The translations under genes were made by a program, and so were the position numbers. Below the pieces are notes generated by a model. The model ran no database searches, was not told the DNA's origin, and saw only the letters and a list, made by a program, of their open reading frames with translations. Shown here one piece after another: positions 57,363-64,000 of a stretch of DNA of 64,000 bases. The stretch is from positions 124,001 through 188,000 of the forward strand of contig NZ_JOIR01000006.1 of the NCBI RefSeq assembly GCF_000720115.1. Direction: 5' to 3'. This DNA is from Streptomyces sp. NRRL F-2580. Its GTDB lineage: Bacteria > Actinomycetota > Actinomycetes > Streptomycetales > Streptomycetaceae. The stretch's first letter is position 1, and every line of letters begins with the position of its first letter.

Positions 57363-58976
57363 TCACTTCCGCCCGCCGTCGCCTCCCGGATGCACCACGG
57401 GCCCCGCCGTGCTCACGGTGGTCTCCCGCGCGGTCTCCTCCGCCGTCTTCGCGGCGGTGCGCGCGATGTTCCGGGCCATGCCGCCGAAGACGACGGCGTG
57501 GAACGGCGCCACGCTCCACCAGTACAGCTGTCCCGCCAGGCCGCGCGGGTGGAAGAGGGCCCGCTGGCGGTAGAGCGTGCCGCCCTCGGCGTCGCGGTCG
57601 ACGCGCATCTCCAGCCAGGCGAGTCCGGGGAGCCGCATCTCCGCGCGCAGCCGCAGGAGGTGTCCCCGTTCGATCTCCTCGACCCGCCAGAAGTCGAGCG
57701 TGTCGCCGACCCTGAGCCGGTCGGCGTCGCGCCGGCCCCGGCGCAGCCCCACCCCGCCGACGAGGCGGTCGAGCTGGCCCCGTACCGCCCAGGCGAGGGG
57801 GAAGGAGTACCAGCCGTTCGTCCCGCCCACCCCCTCGATGACCCGCCACAGCTGGTGCGGGGTCGCCGGGACGGACTGCTCGCGCTCGTCGGTGTAGAGG
57901 CTGCCGCCCGCCCAGTCGGGGTCGGTGGGCAGCGGGTCGCTCGGGGCGCCGGGCAGCGAGGCGTTGGACCAGCGGGTGGTGACGCGTGCCTCCTTGACCC
58001 GTTCCAGGGCGAGCGTGAGGGCACGGTCGAAGGGCACGGGCGTTCCCGGCCCGTCGGGCACGTACTGCCGGATGTCGTGTTCCGCGCAGATGACCTCGTA
58101 CTTCAGCGATTCGGCGAGCGGCCGCGCGAGGGCGGCCGGTACCGGCGTGACCAGGCCGATCCAGTGGCTGGACAGGCGCGGGGTGAGCATGGGGACGGGC
58201 AGGATGAGCCGTCGGGGCAGTCCGGCGACGGCCGCGTAGCGCATCATCATGTCCCGGTAGGTGAGCAGGTCGGGGCCGCCGATGTCGAAGACCCGGCTGA
58301 CGTCCTGCGGCATCCGGATGCTGCCGACGAGGTAGCGCAGCACGTCCCGTACGGCGATGGGCTGGACGCGGGTGCCGACCCAGCTCGGCGTCACCATCAC
58401 GGGGAGCCGTTCGGTGAGGTAGCGGAGCATCTCGAACGAGGCCGATCCGGAGCCGATGACGACGGCCGCGCGCAGTACGGTCGTGGGCACGCCGGAGTCG
58501 AGCAGGATCCGTCCCACCTCGGCGCGGGAGCGCAGGTGCGGGGAGAGTTCCGCTTCGGGCACGCCGCGCGGGGTGAGGCCGCCGAGGTAGACGATGCGGC
58601 CGACCCCGGCGGCGCGGGCCTCGGTGGCGAAAGTCGTGGCCGCGCGCCGGTCGGTCTCCTCGAAGTCGCGCCCGGCTCCCAGGGAGTGCACCAGGTAGTA
58701 GGCGACGTCCACGTCGCGCAGGGCGGGACGCAGGCTCTCCGCGTCGGTGACGTCACCGCGGACCACCTCGGCCCGGCCGGCCCACGGGTGGTCCCTGAGG
58801 TGGGCCGGGGTGCGGGCCAGGCAGCGCACGCGGTGTCCGGCGTCGAGCAGCTCGGGGACGAGCCGGCCGCCGATGTAGCCGCCCGCGCCGGTGACCAGGC
58901 ACCGCAGTCCGGTGGCGGGGGCCGGGGTGCCGGCCGGGGCCGGGGTGGGGGTCGGGTTCCGGGGATGCGTGCTCAC
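57363..58976 (-). CDS. NAD(P)-binding SDR-like protein with C-terminal DUF2867 domain
   Basis: 537 aa. The N-terminal half is an atypical SDR: LVTGAGGYIGGRLVPELLDA, VAYYLVHSLGAG, VVIGSGSASFEMLRYLTERL. The C-terminal half (about 330-510) is a DUF2867/SRPBCC-like domain (GGTNGWYSFPLAWAVRGQLD; GDTLDFWRVEEIERGHLLRL). This two-domain protein often neighbours photolyase genes in bacteria; its substrate is unknown. GTG 58976 with GGAG 8 bp upstream. It is 77 bp upstream of phrB, so co-transcription is likely. Confidence 0.85.
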   Translation of the reverse strand: MSTHPRNPTPTPAPAGTPAPATGLRCLVTGAGGYIGGRLVPELLDAGHRVRCLARTPAHLRDHPWAGRAEVVRGDVTDAESLRPALRDVDVAYYLVHSLGAGRDFEETDRRAATTFATEARAAGVGRIVYLGGLTPRGVPEAELSPHLRSRAEVGRILLDSGVPTTVLRAAVVIGSGSASFEMLRYLTERLPVMVTPSWVGTRVQPIAVRDVLRYLVGSIRMPQDVSRVFDIGGPDLLTYRDMMMRYAAVAGLPRRLILPVPMLTPRLSSHWIGLVTPVPAALARPLAESLKYEVICAEHDIRQYVPDGPGTPVPFDRALTLALERVKEARVTTRWSNASLPGAPSDPLPTDPDWAGGSLYTDEREQSVPATPHQLWRVIEGVGGTNGWYSFPLAWAVRGQLDRLVGGVGLRRGRRDADRLRVGDTLDFWRVEEIERGHLLRLRAEMRLPGLAWLEMRVDRDAEGGTLYRQRALFHPRGLAGQLYWWSVAPFHAVVFGGMARNIARTAAKTAEETARETTVSTAGPVVHPGGDGGRK

Positions 58977-59126
58977 GGGCTGTGCTCCGATCGTTCCGTC
59001 CCGGGGCCGCGGCCGGCGGGCGCCGGACGGTCCCTTCGCCCATCCTTCCCCGTTCACGCCCGGAACGGATGCGGACAGGGCCGGGCACGGTTCGACCGCG
59101 TGCGGCCGGGCCGGGCCGGACGGGGC

Positions 59127-59804
59127 CTAGGGCAGCCGCCAGTCGACCGGCTGCGTGCCCTGGCGCGCCAGCAGGTCGTTCGCCCGGCTGAAGGGGCGCG
59201 AACCGAAGAAGCCGCGGTCCGCCGACATCGGCGAGGGGTGCGCCGACTCGACGGCGGGCAGGTCCCCGAGCAGTGGCCGCAGGTTGCGCGCGTCGCGGCC
59301 CCACAGGATCGACACCAGGGGGGTGCCCCGGGCGACGAGGGCCCGGATCGCCTGCTCGGTCACTTCCTCCCAGCCCTTGCCGCGGTGCGCGGCCGGCTTT
59401 CCGGGTGCCGTCGTCAGGGCCCGGTTGAGCAGCAGCACGCCCTGGCGGGTCCACGGGGTGAGGTCCCCGTTGGACGGCCGGGGAAGTCCCAGGTCGGAGT
59501 TCATCTCCCGGAAGATGTTCTCCAGGCTGCCCGGCAGCCTGCGCACGTCCGGCGCGACGGCGAAGCTCAGGCCGATGGCCATCCCCGGTGTGGGGTAGGG
59601 GTCCTGTCCGACGATCAGGACGCGGACGTCGTCGAACGGCTGCTGGAAGGCGCGCAATACGTTCGCCCCCGCCGGCAGGTAGGTCCGGCCCGCGGCGATC
59701 TCGCCGCGGAGGAAGTTCCCCATGGCCGCGATGTGTCCGGAGACGGGCTCCAGGGCCTTCACCCAGCCTGCTTCAACGAGTTCATTCAAAGGTCGTGGTG
59801 CCAC
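59127..59804 (-). CDS. ung: Uracil-DNA glycosylase (family 1)
   Basis: 225 aa with the catalytic water-activating Asp68 in [17 protein letters not shown], the Asn segment [20 protein letters not shown] and the Leu/His intercalation loop [14 protein letters not shown]. It removes uracil from DNA at the start of base-excision repair. GTG 59804. It is the first gene of the UDG-SDR-phrB-sigma series on the minus strand, with a 150-bp gap to the SDR gene, so it may be transcribed separately. Streptomyces often have two Ung paralogues. Confidence 0.93.
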   Translation of the reverse strand: MAPRPLNELVEAGWVKALEPVSGHIAAMGNFLRGEIAAGRTYLPAGANVLRAFQQPFDDVRVLIVGQDPYPTPGMAIGLSFAVAPDVRRLPGSLENIFREMNSDLGLPRPSNGDLTPWTRQGVLLLNRALTTAPGKPAAHRGKGWEEVTEQAIRALVARGTPLVSILWGRDARNLRPLLGDLPAVESAHPSPMSADRGFFGSRPFSRANDLLARQGTQPVDWRLP

Positions 59805-59844
59805 GCTGTGTCACTCTACTGGTCCAACCGGGTGGCCGGGCGCC

Positions 59845-59887
59845 TACCGTCGGTCAGTTGACGGTATCTGCCCTTCATCGGATAAAT
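59845..59887 (+). promoter_or_regulatory. Promoter with overlapping operator for the CbiX-like gene
   Basis: -35 TTGACG (59858-59863), 17-bp spacer, GATAAA (59881-59886). The -35 is embedded in the inverted repeat TACCGTC-GGTCAGTT-GACGGTA (59845-59866). A repressor here would block transcription of the gene at 59958. Confidence 0.6.
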
Positions 59888-59957
59888 GCGGACAGATGCC
59901 TCCTGAGAAGGCCCTGCCCGAACACCTTGTTCCGATAAGCCAGTAGCATGCGGCGCC

Positions 59958-60872
59958 ATGAGCTCCCCCACTGGGCCCGCAAATGGCCTGCCCGTACGAA
60001 TGCCGCGACCCCGCCAGACCGGACGGCACCGCCGGCCCGAGCCCGCGGTGGCGCCCGAGGGCGCGCCCGCGCTGGTGCTCGCCGTGCCCGGTGCCCCCTC
60101 GGCCGCCTCGCGGCAGCTGGCGGAAGAGATCATCAGCATCGGCCGCTCCGAGCTGCCCGGCCTCGACGCCCGGATCGGCTTCCTCGACGGTGACGACGCC
60201 TCCGAGTTCCCGTCCCTGTCCGGCGTGCTGACCGCCGTCGCGACCGAGCGTGCCGCGCGCGCGGAGTTCGCCCGCGCCGCCGGCCACGAGGTGCCCGCGC
60301 CGACCGGCCCGGACGCCGTGGTCGTGCCGCTGCTCGCCGGTCCGGACGGAGATCTGCTCCGCCGGATCCGCCAGGCGCTGATGGACTCCTCGGCCGCCGC
60401 CGAGCTGGCCGACGTGCTCGGCCCGCACCCGCTGCTCGCCGAGGGCCTGCACGTGCGGCTGTCCGAGGCCGGCCTGGCCCGCGCCGACCGCGCCCGGCTC
60501 TTCACCGTGACCACCGCCGCCGACGGCATCGTCCTCGCCACCACCGGTGGCGAGGAGGCCGTGCAGGCGGCCGGGATCACGGGCATGCTGCTCGCCGCCC
60601 GGCTCGCCGTGCCCGTGAAGGCGGCCGCGCTGGACCAGGAGGGCTCGGTGGCCGCCGTCGCCGAGCAGCTGCGCGGCGAGGGCTCCACGCAGCTCGCGCT
60701 CGCCCCGTACCTGATCGGCCCGGAGGCGGCCGACGGACTGCTGGACACCGCTTGCAAGGAGGCCGACTGCGCCACCGCCGAGGTGCTCGGGGCCTACTCG
60801 GCGCTCGGCAAGCTGGCCGTCGCCCAGTACTCCGCGGCCCTCGGGATCGCCCAGGGCGCCGCTGCCCACTGA
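59958..60872 (+). CDS. CbiX/sirohydrochlorin chelatase-like family protein
   Basis: 304 aa. After about 35 basic, Pro-rich residues come two chelatase-like halves: ALVLAVPGAPSAASRQLAEE, DAVVVPLLAGPDGDLLRRIR and later QLALAPYLIGPEAADGLLDT. The pattern resembles CbiX/CbiK-type cobalt or iron chelatases, but the metal-binding HG(S/T) motif of true enzymes (AHGS) is replaced by VPGAPSA, so catalysis is uncertain. ATG 59958. A stem-loop terminator follows at 60893. Confidence 0.72.
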   Translation: MSSPTGPANGLPVRMPRPRQTGRHRRPEPAVAPEGAPALVLAVPGAPSAASRQLAEEIISIGRSELPGLDARIGFLDGDDASEFPSLSGVLTAVATERAARAEFARAAGHEVPAPTGPDAVVVPLLAGPDGDLLRRIRQALMDSSAAAELADVLGPHPLLAEGLHVRLSEAGLARADRARLFTVTTAADGIVLATTGGEEAVQAAGITGMLLAARLAVPVKAAALDQEGSVAAVAEQLRGEGSTQLALAPYLIGPEAADGLLDTACKEADCATAEVLGAYSALGKLAVAQYSAALGIAQGAAAH

Positions 60873-60892
60873 CCCGTCCGTCCGTGACGGAG

Positions 60893-60936
60893 AGGCCCCC
60901 GCCGACCCTGGTCTCCAGGGCTCGCCGGGGGCCTTT
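60893..60936 (+). terminator. Rho-independent-like terminator after the CbiX-like gene
   Basis: AGGCCCCCG near the start pairs with CGGGGGCCT at the end, with an inner CCCTG-GTCT-CCAGG stem, and is followed by TTT. Confidence 0.8.
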
Positions 60937-61007
60937 CCCGTGGCCCCGTGCGGACGACCCGTGCGGACACTCCGCGCGGACGTCCCGTACGGAGGCCCGT
61001 ACGCGTG

Positions 61008-62072
61008 TCAGCCGAGGACCACGCAGGTGGCCGCGGGTACGGCCACCGAGCCGGCCCGGTGCGGCAGACCGGTCAGCGGGTCCACGTCGAACCACGTGAC
61101 GTCACCCGAGCGCTCGTTGGCCGCGTAGAGCCGGCGTCCCGAGGGGTCGACGGCGAGATCGCGCGGCCAGTCGCCGCCGCAGTCCACGGCGCCGGTGAGC
61201 CGCGGCTCCTCGGGACCATCGGCCAGGGAGAACGTGGCGATGACGTCGGCGCCGCGGACGGCCACCCAGACGAACCGCCCGTCCGGCGAGGCGACGACCG
61301 CCGAGGGGTAGGCCCGTACGGCCCCTGAGGAGCCCGTGGAGGCGACCGGAACCTCGCGGACCGGTTCCAGTTGCCCGGACGCCCCGTTCCAGCGGCAGAC
61401 GGTCATCTGCGGCTCCAGCTCGTGCAGGACGTAGACCACGGCGCCCTCCGGATGGAAGACGAGGTGGCGGGGGCCGGTCCCGGCACGCAGCACGGTCTCG
61501 CCGTGCACCCCCAGCTCGCCGGTGGCCGGGTCCGGCGCGCAGATCCGCACCGAGTCGGTGCCGAGGTCCACGCTGAGCACCCAGCGGCCGGTCGGGTCGG
61601 GCAGCACCTGGTGGGCGTGCGGCCGCTCCTGGCGGTCGGCGTCGGGGCCGCCCCCCTCGTGCGGGAGGACGTGGGCGGGACCGGCCGGACTGCCGTCGGC
61701 GGCGAGCGGGAGGCTGCTGACGCTGCCGGAGGTGTAGTTGGCGGTGTGCAGCCGGCCCCCGCTGACGCTGAGGTGGGTGGGGCCGCAGCCGCCGACACGG
61801 AAGGCCGCGCCGAGGGGGGCGAGGCCGTCGGCGGTCGTCCGGAAGGCGGTCACCGCGCCCTCCTCGGTCTCGTTCACCGCGTAGAGCACACCGGTGTCCC
61901 GGGCGAGCGCGAGGTACGAGGGGTCGTCGGTGGCGGCGACCGAGAGCGTGGTCAGCGCTCCGGTCACCGGATCCACGGCCGCGGTGGTGACACCGCGGCC
62001 GCCCCCCGAGGTGAACGAGCCGATGTAGGCCCGGTGTTCGCCGTGATGGTCCGTACTGTCAGCGCCGCCCAC
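61008..62072 (-). CDS. Lactonase family beta-propeller protein
   Basis: 354-aa seven-bladed propeller of the 6-phosphogluconolactonase (YbhE)/CMLE family: YIGSFTSGGGRGVTTAAVDP, PSYLALARDTGVLYAVNETE, PHAHQVLPDPTGRWVLSVDL, GTGPRHLVFHPEGAVVYVLH and WPRDLAVDPSGRRLYAANER. The conserved His/Asp positions suggest a lactone hydrolase; the substrate is unknown. GTG 62072 with AGGGG 5 bp upstream. It lies 55 bp downstream of the nitric oxide synthase gene on the same strand, so the two may form an operon. Confidence 0.88.
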   Translation of the reverse strand: MGGADSTDHHGEHRAYIGSFTSGGGRGVTTAAVDPVTGALTTLSVAATDDPSYLALARDTGVLYAVNETEEGAVTAFRTTADGLAPLGAAFRVGGCGPTHLSVSGGRLHTANYTSGSVSSLPLAADGSPAGPAHVLPHEGGGPDADRQERPHAHQVLPDPTGRWVLSVDLGTDSVRICAPDPATGELGVHGETVLRAGTGPRHLVFHPEGAVVYVLHELEPQMTVCRWNGASGQLEPVREVPVASTGSSGAVRAYPSAVVASPDGRFVWVAVRGADVIATFSLADGPEEPRLTGAVDCGGDWPRDLAVDPSGRRLYAANERSGDVTWFDVDPLTGLPHRAGSVAVPAATCVVLG

Positions 62073-62127
62073 ACGAAGCCCCTCTCACCGCTCTCGGATC
62101 CGTTCGGAGCCGACGGTAACAGAAGGT

Positions 62128-63264
62128 CTAGACCAAATCCCGCCCCTGGGCCCGTTCTCGCGCTCCGGGGTGGTGGACGTACGCGGTGCTGCTCGGGCTG
62201 TCCTCGTAGGTGCGATGGAAGACCGGGGTGGCGGAGCCCGAGATCGGCGGCACGATCCAGGACCAGTCCGCGCCCACCTCGCGCCCCTTGCGCTCCTCCC
62301 GCTCCATGTGGGACAGGAACCGCCGGGACTCGGAGTGGTGGTCGGCGATGGCGACGCCGGCGCGGTCGAAGGAGTGCAGGACCGCCCGGTTGAGCTCGAC
62401 GAGCGCGCGGTCCTTCCAGAGGGAGCGCTCGCTGGAGGTGTCCAGACCGAGGCGGCGGGCGACGGCCGGCAGGAGGTTGTACCGATCGGTGTCGGCGAGG
62501 TTGCGCGCGCCGATCTCGGTGCCCATGTACCAGCCGTTGAAGGGCGCGGCCGGGTAGTGGATGCCGCCGATCTCCAGGCACATGTTGGAGATGGCGGGTA
62601 CGGCGTGCCAGCGCAGCCCCCAGTCCGCCCAGCCGTCGCCGGCGGGGTGGTCGATCGGCACCTCCAGGACGGCGTCCGCGGGGGTGTCGAACCAGCGGGG
62701 TTTGTCGTCGACGCCCTGGACCACCAGCGGAAGGAGGTCGAAGGGGCTGCCGGAGCCGCCGGCCCAGCCGAGCTGGAGCAGGGCCTCGGTGAGCGGGGCG
62801 TTGCGGGCGTCGCCGACGGTTATGGAGGGGTGGTCGCCGTACCCGGCGTACCTGATGAGCTGCTCGCTCCAGATCAGCGGGCCGGGCCGGCCCGGGGCGT
62901 CGGGGGCGAAGACCGTGATGGTGGGTCTGATCCTGCCGCCGTTGGTCGCCTCGCGCAGGTGGTCGAAGCACTCGGCGGCGATGTCGTCGGCGGCGGTGAG
63001 CCCGCGGCGGTCGCGGACCCGCAGCGAGTTCCAGTAGAGCCTGCCTATGCAGCGGTTGCTGTTGCGCCAGGCCACGCGCGCCCCGTGGGTCAGCTCCTCG
63101 GGGGTGTGCACGTAGGTGCCGGTCTCGGCCAGTTCGGCCCTGACGGCGGCGAGCCGGGCGCGCGGATCGCCCGCGCCCTTGGTCTCCCGGTGGAAGAGTC
63201 GGATGAACTCCTCGGCCGCTTCCCACACCTGGGCGGTGGTGGAGCGCTGTTGAAGAATTTCCAT
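62128..63264 (-). CDS. nos: Nitric oxide synthase oxygenase (bacterial NOS)
   Basis: 378-aa oxygenase domain only, the bacterial NOS form. The heme-thiolate Cys72 is in ARVAWRNSNRCIGRLYW. The arginine-binding Glu250 is in FNGWYMGTEIGARNLADTDR, and the pterin/dimer side has WGLRWHAVPAISNMCLEIGG. It oxidises L-arginine to citrulline and NO with electrons from cellular flavodoxin/ferredoxin reductases. TxtD of plant-pathogenic Streptomyces is a homologue, but no thaxtomin genes are present. ATG 63264. Followed by the lactonase gene. Confidence 0.93.
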   Translation of the reverse strand: MEILQQRSTTAQVWEAAEEFIRLFHRETKGAGDPRARLAAVRAELAETGTYVHTPEELTHGARVAWRNSNRCIGRLYWNSLRVRDRRGLTAADDIAAECFDHLREATNGGRIRPTITVFAPDAPGRPGPLIWSEQLIRYAGYGDHPSITVGDARNAPLTEALLQLGWAGGSGSPFDLLPLVVQGVDDKPRWFDTPADAVLEVPIDHPAGDGWADWGLRWHAVPAISNMCLEIGGIHYPAAPFNGWYMGTEIGARNLADTDRYNLLPAVARRLGLDTSSERSLWKDRALVELNRAVLHSFDRAGVAIADHHSESRRFLSHMEREERKGREVGADWSWIVPPISGSATPVFHRTYEDSPSSTAYVHHPGARERAQGRDLV

Positions 63265-63460
63265 TCCGGGCGGTTACCCCCTGTCCGACCAGATCCACCC
63301 TGTACGTGCCGGATGAATGTGCAGTAAACAATTACCCGTTGTACATGCCGCAGGTCAGCGGTGTGCGGTGGGAGCGGCCGGAACACTCCTCTGAGTGATC
63401 TTCGACGATCGGCCTGCGGGCAACGGGAGTTGGGGCGTACGATCGGGCGCACGCGCGGGT

Positions 63461-64000
63461 TCAGCGGCAGGGCCGGCTCATGTAGAGAGCCTGCTCGCCG
63501 GCGGCCGGGGTACCGCCGTACAGCGCGGTGTCGAGGCCGCAGAAGCCGAACCCCATCCGCCGGTAGGCGTGCACGGCAGGGGCGTTGACCGAACTGACCT
63601 CCAACCACAGGTGCTCCGCGCCCCGTTCACGGGCGTATTCCGCCGCGCACTCCATGAGCGCGCGGCCGATGCCGCGGCCCCGGCGGCCGGGCGCGACCTC
63701 GATGTCCTCGATCGTGAGGCGCCGGTTCCACGCGGCGTAGCCGACGGCCGCGAAGCCGCACACCTCGCCACCGTCGACGGCCACGTAGGTGCGCGCGTCC
63801 GCGTCCCGGCCCGCGGCGCCGCCGAAGCCCTGCTCGTCGTGCTCCTCGGGCGGGAACACCTTCCGAACGGGCGGGTCGACCGGGACCTCGCGGAGCCGGA
63901 AGCCGAAGCCGTCCTCGGCGGCGGTCACCTCGAAGACCGTGGCGGTGGTGAAAGAGCTGTCCAGGGCCTCGATGGCACCCGCGTCCTCGGGGCGGGCGAG
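63461..64000 (-). CDS. GNAT family N-acetyltransferase, 5' end beyond the window
   Basis: The frame is open to base 64000, so the start lies outside. The visible 179 residues run from ARPEDAGAIEALDSSFTTAT to ALYMSRPCR. The acetyl-CoA loop is VAPGRRGRGIGRALMECAAE. The closing RRMGFGFCGLDTALYGG resembles the streptothricin-acetyltransferase (Sat) group, but resistance function is not implied. Cytosolic. The 196 bp between it and the nos gene (63265-63460) hold no gene; an ACAA-N7-TTGT repeat is at about 63328. Confidence 0.8.
   Translation of the reverse strand, partial: LARPEDAGAIEALDSSFTTATVFEVTAAEDGFGFRLREVPVDPPVRKVFPPEEHDEQGFGGAAGRDADARTYVAVDGGEVCGFAAVGYAAWNRRLTIEDIEVAPGRRGRGIGRALMECAAEYARERGAEHLWLEVSSVNAPAVHAYRRMGFGFCGLDTALYGGTPAAGEQALYMSRPCR

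Overview
This window is chromosomal DNA from a Streptomyces or a very close relative. The evidence is the very high GC content with G/C-rich third codon positions, frequent GTG and TTG starts, mycothiol- and F420-type enzymes, and families that are largely streptomycete (DUF6643, DUF6332, DUF6421, DUF6986, DUF5134, Rv1733c-like). A short peptide of the actinomycete 'HVDLVRHASARCR' leader class and a stand-alone bacterial nitric oxide synthase oxygenase point the same way. I see no rRNA, tRNA, CRISPR array, prophage or complete insertion sequence. It reads as a housekeeping/accessory mosaic of about 66 genes, mostly small operons and single genes. Most come with recognisable local regulatory palindromes and stem-loop terminators.

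Layout. 0-5.6 kb: the 5' end of an ABC ATPase behind a 20-bp operator, a Glu racemase homologue, an 885-bp non-coding tract of degenerate 129-bp repeats, an HpnB-like glycosyltransferase, a probably leaderless DUF6643 gene, a MOSC protein and an Rv1733c-like membrane protein. 5.7-13.1 kb: a beta-helix/AAA+ ATPase fusion, a large membrane alpha/beta-hydrolase-like protein, an SRPBCC protein and a cysteine-synthase homologue. 13.3-20.4 kb: regulators (anti-sigma-like ATPase, ROK, TetR with its operators), AlkB, a mycothiol-dependent enzyme, a spherulin-4 protein and small DUFs. 20.4-27.6 kb: a geranylgeranyl-reductase-family flavoprotein, an M20 dipeptidase, an MBL hydrolase, a P-loop/Nudix fusion, a LacI regulator and an isolated gene with an EVE/PUA-like N-terminus and an HNH C-terminus, a candidate modification-dependent nuclease. 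27.7-33.4 kb: a DUF6986 aldolase behind two operator-like sites, etfBA, a flavin reductase preceded by a Cys-containing leader peptide, a thioredoxin-like protein and a PlsC acyltransferase. 33.5-41.8 kb: a secreted alginate-lyase gene broken in its signal peptide, a transglutaminase, a tightly coupled DUF6421-SDR-threonine aldolase operon, a divergent LLM/PadR pair and a GDPD. 41.8-49.7 kb: GNAT, DUF5134, M56 peptidase, PAP2, TetR, LVIVD-repeat and DUF305 proteins, and an adrenodoxin-reductase-like enzyme. 49.7-52.8 kb: an ArsR regulator, an old yellow enzyme with tandem palindromes, and a WS/DGAT acyltransferase. 53-59.8 kb: a six-Asp-box propeller, a CarH/LitR-like MerR regulator, a convergent ECF sigma factor, a photolyase, an SDR-DUF2867 protein and uracil-DNA glycosylase. 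59.9-64 kb: a CbiX-like protein, a lactonase-type propeller, nitric oxide synthase and a truncated GNAT gene.

How parts may work together. The most coherent module is 54.1-59.8 kb. A MerR regulator with the B12-binding histidine of CarH/LitR faces an ECF sigma factor, with photolyase and uracil-DNA glycosylase nearby and no carotenoid genes. An identical 18-bp sequence lies upstream of both regulators. This suggests a light-responsive DNA-repair regulon. The sigma-factor frame also has no stop codon for about 2.2 kb and runs antisense through the MerR gene and the propeller gene. Other leads are the EVE-HNH gene, the leader peptide-flavin reductase unit, the beta-helix-AAA+ fusion and the DUF6421 operon.
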